Assembly: GCF_008831285.2 (NCBI RefSeq)
Contig: NC_045147.1
Span: forward strand, 23,896,981 to 23,956,980
DNA from: Nymphaea colorata
Lineage: Eukaryota > Streptophyta > Magnoliopsida > Nymphaeales > Nymphaeaceae
DNA: 60,000 nucleotides
Direction of reading: 5' to 3'
The translations under genes were made by a program, and so were the position numbers. Positions 34,601 through 40,600 of the stretch are shown here, piece after piece (position 1 is the stretch's first letter; every line of letters begins with the position of its first letter). The notes beneath the pieces are model-generated. The model worked only from the letters and a program-made list of their open reading frames with translations. It did no database searches and was not told the DNA's origin.

Positions 34601-37600
34601 CTTACATGAAGTCTGAAGACCAAACTGCTGATGTCCTAACCAAGGCCTTAAGTGTAACTCCATTTGAGAGAAATGTATCCAAGTTGGGCATGTTTGATAT
34701 GTATGCCCAACTTGAGGGGGAGTGTTGACGGGTTTTGTTGTTCGGGTCCGGATCCGTACCCGATCCGGTTTGTCCTAATTAGGACTACTTATACTTCTGT
34801 AAACCCTAATCTTTGTGTTAATGAAGTGTTGAAGAGAGAGAGTGTCTGGAGGCTAGTGGGCACCAGACCTCCTCACCCGTGGTTTTTCTTCCCTCGAGTC
34901 GAGGGTTTTCCACGTTACATCTGTGTGCTTTCTTCTACTCTCGTGCACATTTTGTTTCTACAAGGTAGATTACCACTTATCTTAGTGAATGCACAAGAAT
35001 TTTTATGGTTGCGTTGGCATGCACTCCAATTCTATCTGATGTTATTTTTTGCTGTTTACAATGTGTTTGTGGGGCATAATTCACGAAAATGAGCTTTTAC
35101 ATTGTCTTTGTAATGGTTCGTTAGTGATTGTTGGAATTATTATGTTTACGTTGCCTCTGAAACATATTCTTTTAGTAGGAGTGAAATGCTTAATATGTTC
35201 AGTTGCATGACCTTTTGTTATTCTAGATTATTCGGAGTGTTGGCCCCTGGTCTGCTGGAACAAGTCAAACTGAAGAAAGCATTCATAATGCTTATTGTTC
35301 ACTTATAGAGAAAGCTGAACACTTCATATACATAGAGGTAACTCTTCAAGAAGCTGAAAAGATGAAATTGTTGAAGTACATGCAACTTTTTCACTTGTGG
35401 ATGTCTGTTGTACTTTTATGTACGACCATTGTTGATCATCAATCTGTCTATTTTTTTGTTTTTCAGAACCAGTTTTTCATATCGGGCCTTTCAGGAGATG
35501 ATATCATCCGAAACCGTGTTTTGGAGGCATTATATCGACGGATTTTGCGTGCAAACAATGAAAAGAAATGTTTCAGAGTGATTATAGTTATTCCTCTCCT
35601 GCCTGGGTTCCAGGTATCATTAAATTTTTTCTGTATTATTTCTCCTACATTTATGAGCAGATTTGTTAATCATCTGATTTTGCAGGGAGGGCTAGATGAT
35701 GGAGGTGCTGCATCTGTGAGAGCTATACTGCACTGGCAATATCGCACCATTTGTAGAGGACAGAACTCTATATTAAAAAATCTTTATGATGCAATTGGTC
35801 CTCAAGCTCATGACTATATTTCCTTTTATGGACTCAGATCTTATGGAAGATTACGTGATAATGGGCTTCTTGCCACTAGTCAGGTAGCTTTTCCAGATTT
35901 GTGTCTTACCTCTCATTTGTTGGTCACCATGATTATGAGATGATGCTGGTTTCGTTCTAAATTTTAGCCCTATGGTCATGGTAATTTATATCCTTATGAT
36001 CGTGAGGTTTAATGGTCTTAATCATAGAACAGAAGATAAATTTAAAGTTTGTGTCAGGTATATGTCCACAGTAAAGTGATGATTGTGGATGATCGTGCTG
36101 TTTTGGTTGGATCCGCTAATATAAATGACAGAAGCTTGCTAGGGAGCAGAGATTCTGAGGTATGGACATTCAATTAACTGAATAAAAAATATTTGGTCTG
36201 CAAAGTTCACAATCATTTTCAGTTTGAATTTGTTTGATGCATGCTATTTGCATGTTTAGACCTTTGATTCATCCTTCATTGGTAAATTTTATTTATTCCA
36301 GATTGGTGCACTTATTGAGGATAAAGAGTTTGTTGGTTCATATATGAGTGGCAATCCTTGGAAAGCTGGAAGGTTTGCTTATAGCCTGCGCATATCTTTG
36401 TGGTGTGAACATCTTGGTTTACATCCTTCTGAGGTTGGTCTATAAACCCTTGTTGTTTCTTATTTCTTATGTTGTCTACTGCACTGTAATATGTGTGTCC
36501 TTTATACCCTTTGAGCATTTTCTTTTGTCTAAATTAGTTAAGAAAAGTATATTCTGATAACTCATGTCGGACATATGGTCTCTTCATTGAGGAAAAAGTA
36601 TTAGTCTGAGATCCTGTAACATGCATGTATGAGTGCAAGCTTATAAGACCAAGGATGGAAACAATATTCAATTAGTCTATCACAATATCCAATTAAGTGC
36701 ATCAATGGTGCCCAAAACTGCAAAGAGCTTTCTGTGGGTTCAAGTATTTCTGCATGTGGCAAAAGTGAGTTCTGTGAACTCCTTTGCCAGTATTAGTCAC
36801 ATTTGACCATGTATTGGCTGATATATATTAAATTTGCCACTGATGAAATAATGCAAGTGTTTGTCTCCTGCAAAATCTGCTGATTATGGTCCCTATATGG
36901 ACTGCCTGTTTAATATAACAATAAGAACAATAAATAAATAACAAATAATGATATAAATTTACATGTACATTTTTAAGTAAATACAGTATTTTTGAAATGT
37001 TGATGTTGGATACTAGTAGTTTGATATGGCTGAACTGCAACCATTATGAAACGACTTGCTATTATTCCAATATTGACAGTATTCCTGGAAGATGACAGCC
37101 ATGTGTCTGGATTTCTGGATTTCAAGTCACAGTCTCCATTCTAAGTCACATGGTACTTCAATAAAATTTCCATACCCGTGTCATTGTATCAACACAGCAA
37201 AGCTGGTATTTGGAGTTTTTGATCGAAATTGGTTCAAACTTCAAACTACTTGGTTTTACTTTGTTCAGCTGGTTTCTAACTCAGTTTTTATTCTATTTTT
37301 TGTGAGTTATTAGTCACTAACATGTACATTTTTATTTATATTACTTGTTTATTTAAATGTTCTTTTCATTTCAAAATTTTTATGGTATTTTGCATACATA
37401 CATACAAATGTCCTGTTGTACCCCCATGCCCACATTTTCTAAAATTGCTATGCTCGTACTCGCATCCTCATATCCATACCTGCACCCATGTGACTTGGTC
37501 TCCATTAGATTTTACTGCTGCATACTTGGGTGTAGGTTGGTAACTTCATTCCCGGTCGTCTCTTTCTAGCAAAGCATCTTTTCTGTACGTTTGCTGAATG

Positions 37601-40600
37601 AGGCTGGTTGGAACATCTCAGGTAGAAGAACTCCAGAAGGCAAAAGTCCAGTAATAAGGTGGAGTTTGTTAATGCTGGTAAATGAGCTTAACAAACTAAT
37701 GAGGCCTTGTGCCCATTCATTTAAGAACGACAGGCATGAATTCATCACAAACCTGACTGATTTGAACCTCAATCTTTTCAAGCTGAATAATTAGCAATTT
37801 CTTCAGAATTTTTTAATTTTTTAAGTTATGTTTAAGATCTTAATAACAAAAAAATATTTAATAATATACACTAAGGGAGCTATAGGAGATGGAGTGGGCC
37901 TTGTTTATACTTTAGGGGAGCAGAAGCCCTTGATTGGATGTGGACGACCCATGCGAAGCAAAATAGTGACAGGAAGATGATTACATCTTTTAGCCTATAA
38001 TTTCCATTTCAAACAGTTGTTACTCAAGTGCCTAAATTTCAAAGTAGCCATCAACATCATATTTTGGTGTTACAAAGAAAGTTATACTTTTTCTGGTGTG
38101 GACAAACTATGTTTGCATGCATTTTGTCTCTTAGGTGCATAGAACATGCATTTTGGTTATTTGATACTCATTTGAATCATCCCCATATATGTGTACCCAC
38201 TTTCTGTTGCAGCAACTTTTTGTTCAGCTTGATAGGTTAATGATCTCTGGATTTTGTGTGCTGGCTTGTTTCTTTCTTGAGTTCTATTAATCAAGGAAAC
38301 TATTGTTGTGACTTGTGAATCTTTATTCATCTTAAAATTATAATATGTACCCATTTGCATGCTGGCTTGTCCATGTTAATTAAGGAAACTACTCTTGTGA
38401 ATCAGAAGCACATACCCATTTTCATGCTGGCTTATTGCCTTCTTGGATGCTCAAACAGTTCATATCTTTTGTGATTATAATATGTATAGAATTATCAGTA
38501 TATTTATTTACACCGTGATGGTCTTTCTCTTTATTCTTCTTTCAGAATGCTAGAATCAGGGACCCTGTGATTGACACAACGTACAGAGATATTTGGATGG
38601 CAACTGCAAAGGTCAGATTTGCTTTTGGCTTGTTAAATGCAGATTGGATAATTTAATTCCTCATCAAATTTACCTTGACTTTGTTTGATCTGCCTTATGT
38701 ACGATCTTTAATATAGTCAAAGGATTTTGTAAATAGACTAACTGTTACCACGCATCAAAGATGGTTATCCATGGTGATCACTGTCTGTTACTTGTAATGT
38801 GTGCAATCACGTGGATATTTAAATGTTTATTATCCTTTAGTACAAAATGCATATGATCCAAACATCTTTTTAAGTGCAAAGAGTGTTTTTCTTAATTTCT
38901 TTCAACTCTAGTGGGTTTGTTAATATTTGCTCACTTCCGTGAAAAAAAATATTAATTGTTTGAAACAATTATGGAGCCTTGGAATCCGTGGTGCCTGCAG
39001 TATTGAATATATCAATGTTATAAAGTGTGCAATGTGAACCATATAAGTGAGGCCAATAGTTCGATACAGAACAAAAAAATCATAACTTTATTTTCTTTAA
39101 TGTCAAAAAATGAGAAAAACATGAGGATATTAAAAAATGATCTGGAAAAATTCAAGAAAAATATGTTTTCAACTAAAAATCTGTCACACATGCAACTGGC
39201 AATGAACATTGTTCAGTTTAACGTGTGCAAGTCTCATGAAGACTTGAAGTCATAACCCATCAAGAATAAGAATGAAGTCTTATACACGACAAAATAAATT
39301 TGTTCAATACAAATGAGAATTGAAAATATGATTATTCACCATTTTCATCTTCATTTCAATTGTTTGCTTCAAATTCAATATCCTTCCTGACATTTTATGG
39401 ACTCTCTGCTATTTCAATATTGAACTATTCAAGATGTTCTTCGTAGAGTATGGTGGCAGGCTTCCTTCAACCCATGAATTAATTATTTCAAAGTGTTTCA
39501 AGCTGATGAAATCAACCTGCTATCTATGGTCCCTTCTTGATGTTCTTTTTAACTGCCTAAAATAAACAAGTGAAAATTTATTAACATGTATTATAAAAGA
39601 AATTTATATTAGTTTATCACTTTTGTCTCATTCACATATTATATAAAAGCATAAACAAAGTCATTTAACCTTTTATGTTCTAGTATTTTTCTTAGTATGG
39701 ATTTGTTAGAAAACACTAATCTCTTTCACATCCACTTGTATTAATGTCTTACCAAGGATTTTAATTGCAATACCTTTAAGGTTTGGGCAATTACTCCAAA
39801 ACTTTCACCAGATATTTAAAGTTTAAACACAAATGAAATATCATGAGTATAAGAAACAACAGATAAATGAAAGGTAAATTAAAAGTTTATGTGATGTCAG
39901 GTGCATTGTTGCTTTGTTTTGAGTGGCTGCACTTCTTCTAATGTCACCTTGACAATTATCATAAATTTTCATTTTGTGATAGCTTAGTTACCATTGTCTC
40001 AATGTAGTTTAATAAACCCTTGTTCAATTCTTTGTTCATTTTAAATTCTGCAAAATATCTTAACCCAAGATTTAAGTAATATACCGTCACAGTCCGCCTC
40101 TTACTAATAATCTTTCTGTGAGCATCTGCAAATTTTTCTTTCATTGAGGTGATCCTTGATGGCCTCCTTTGGTTCTCCATAGTTTCATAGAGGTAGCCCA
40201 TGATAAGCATATTCTCACTGTCAACTAAATGTTAAAACTTTAACAGAGTATGCTGATTTTGCCAGGGTGTACAAATGTAATTAATCTGATATAGCTTGAA
40301 AATAAGTTAAATTTTCTGTGTCAAATGGAATACATGCATCAGATGACTCTCCTAACTGCATATTTTTCTATTCTACCAAATGTTTGTGAGTCACAGATGT
40401 CTGAGCATCAGGTTGAGAACCTGGAGTAGTTTGAGAAAGAAAAACACTTCTAATTGAAGTAGAAGTATTCAGCTTGCTATTGGGTGCTGGTACAAGACCT
40501 ACCGCATGTTCTATCTTTTCTCCTTTTACTAGAACTACCTCCTGTGTGCATCTGTTACAGACCAACTGGGTCCTAACAGCATCATACCTCAACCGTTATA

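Larger units (their letters stand above)
24935..34728 (+). pseudogene. Gag-pol of outer copia element, interrupted
   Basis: ATG 24935 opens a gag related to that of copia element 1. The frame meets TAG at 25592-25594 where the relative has CAG, continues in the same frame through a CCHC knuckle near 25685 and the protease DSGA region near 25970, and meets a second TAG at 26234-26236, again opposite CAG. The nested element begins 12 bases later. The remainder, 31687-34728, keeps one open frame with integrase, YVDD reverse transcriptase and RNase H and ends TGT TGA in the 3' LTR. Three lesions therefore disable it; no frameshift was seen. Confidence 0.93.
24194..34962 (+). mobile_element. Outer Ty1/copia element, disabled and split by a nested insertion
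   Basis: The 240-bp LTRs 24194-24433 and 34723-34962 differ at one base that I can see and are flanked by the 5-bp duplication AGGTA (24189-24193 and 34963-34967). The primer-binding site TGGTATCAGAGC starts at 24434. Without the inner element and its duplicated 5 bp the element is about 5.3 kb, matching copia element 1, to which gag, pol and LTR blocks are clearly related. The coding frame carries two nonsense codons and the nested insertion, so it cannot be autonomous. It lies in the sense direction in PLD zeta intron 12. Confidence 0.96.
22581..35226 (+). other. PLD zeta intron 12 (12.6 kb) with nested copia elements
   Basis: GT-AG intron. The left 1.6 kb is AT-rich with an AT microsatellite (23434-23466) and a patch of repeated GACTAGT-like words near 23150-23300. 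The outer copia element occupies 24194-34962, with a second copia element inside at 26248-31686. About 260 bp without features follow before exon 13. Confidence 0.95.
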
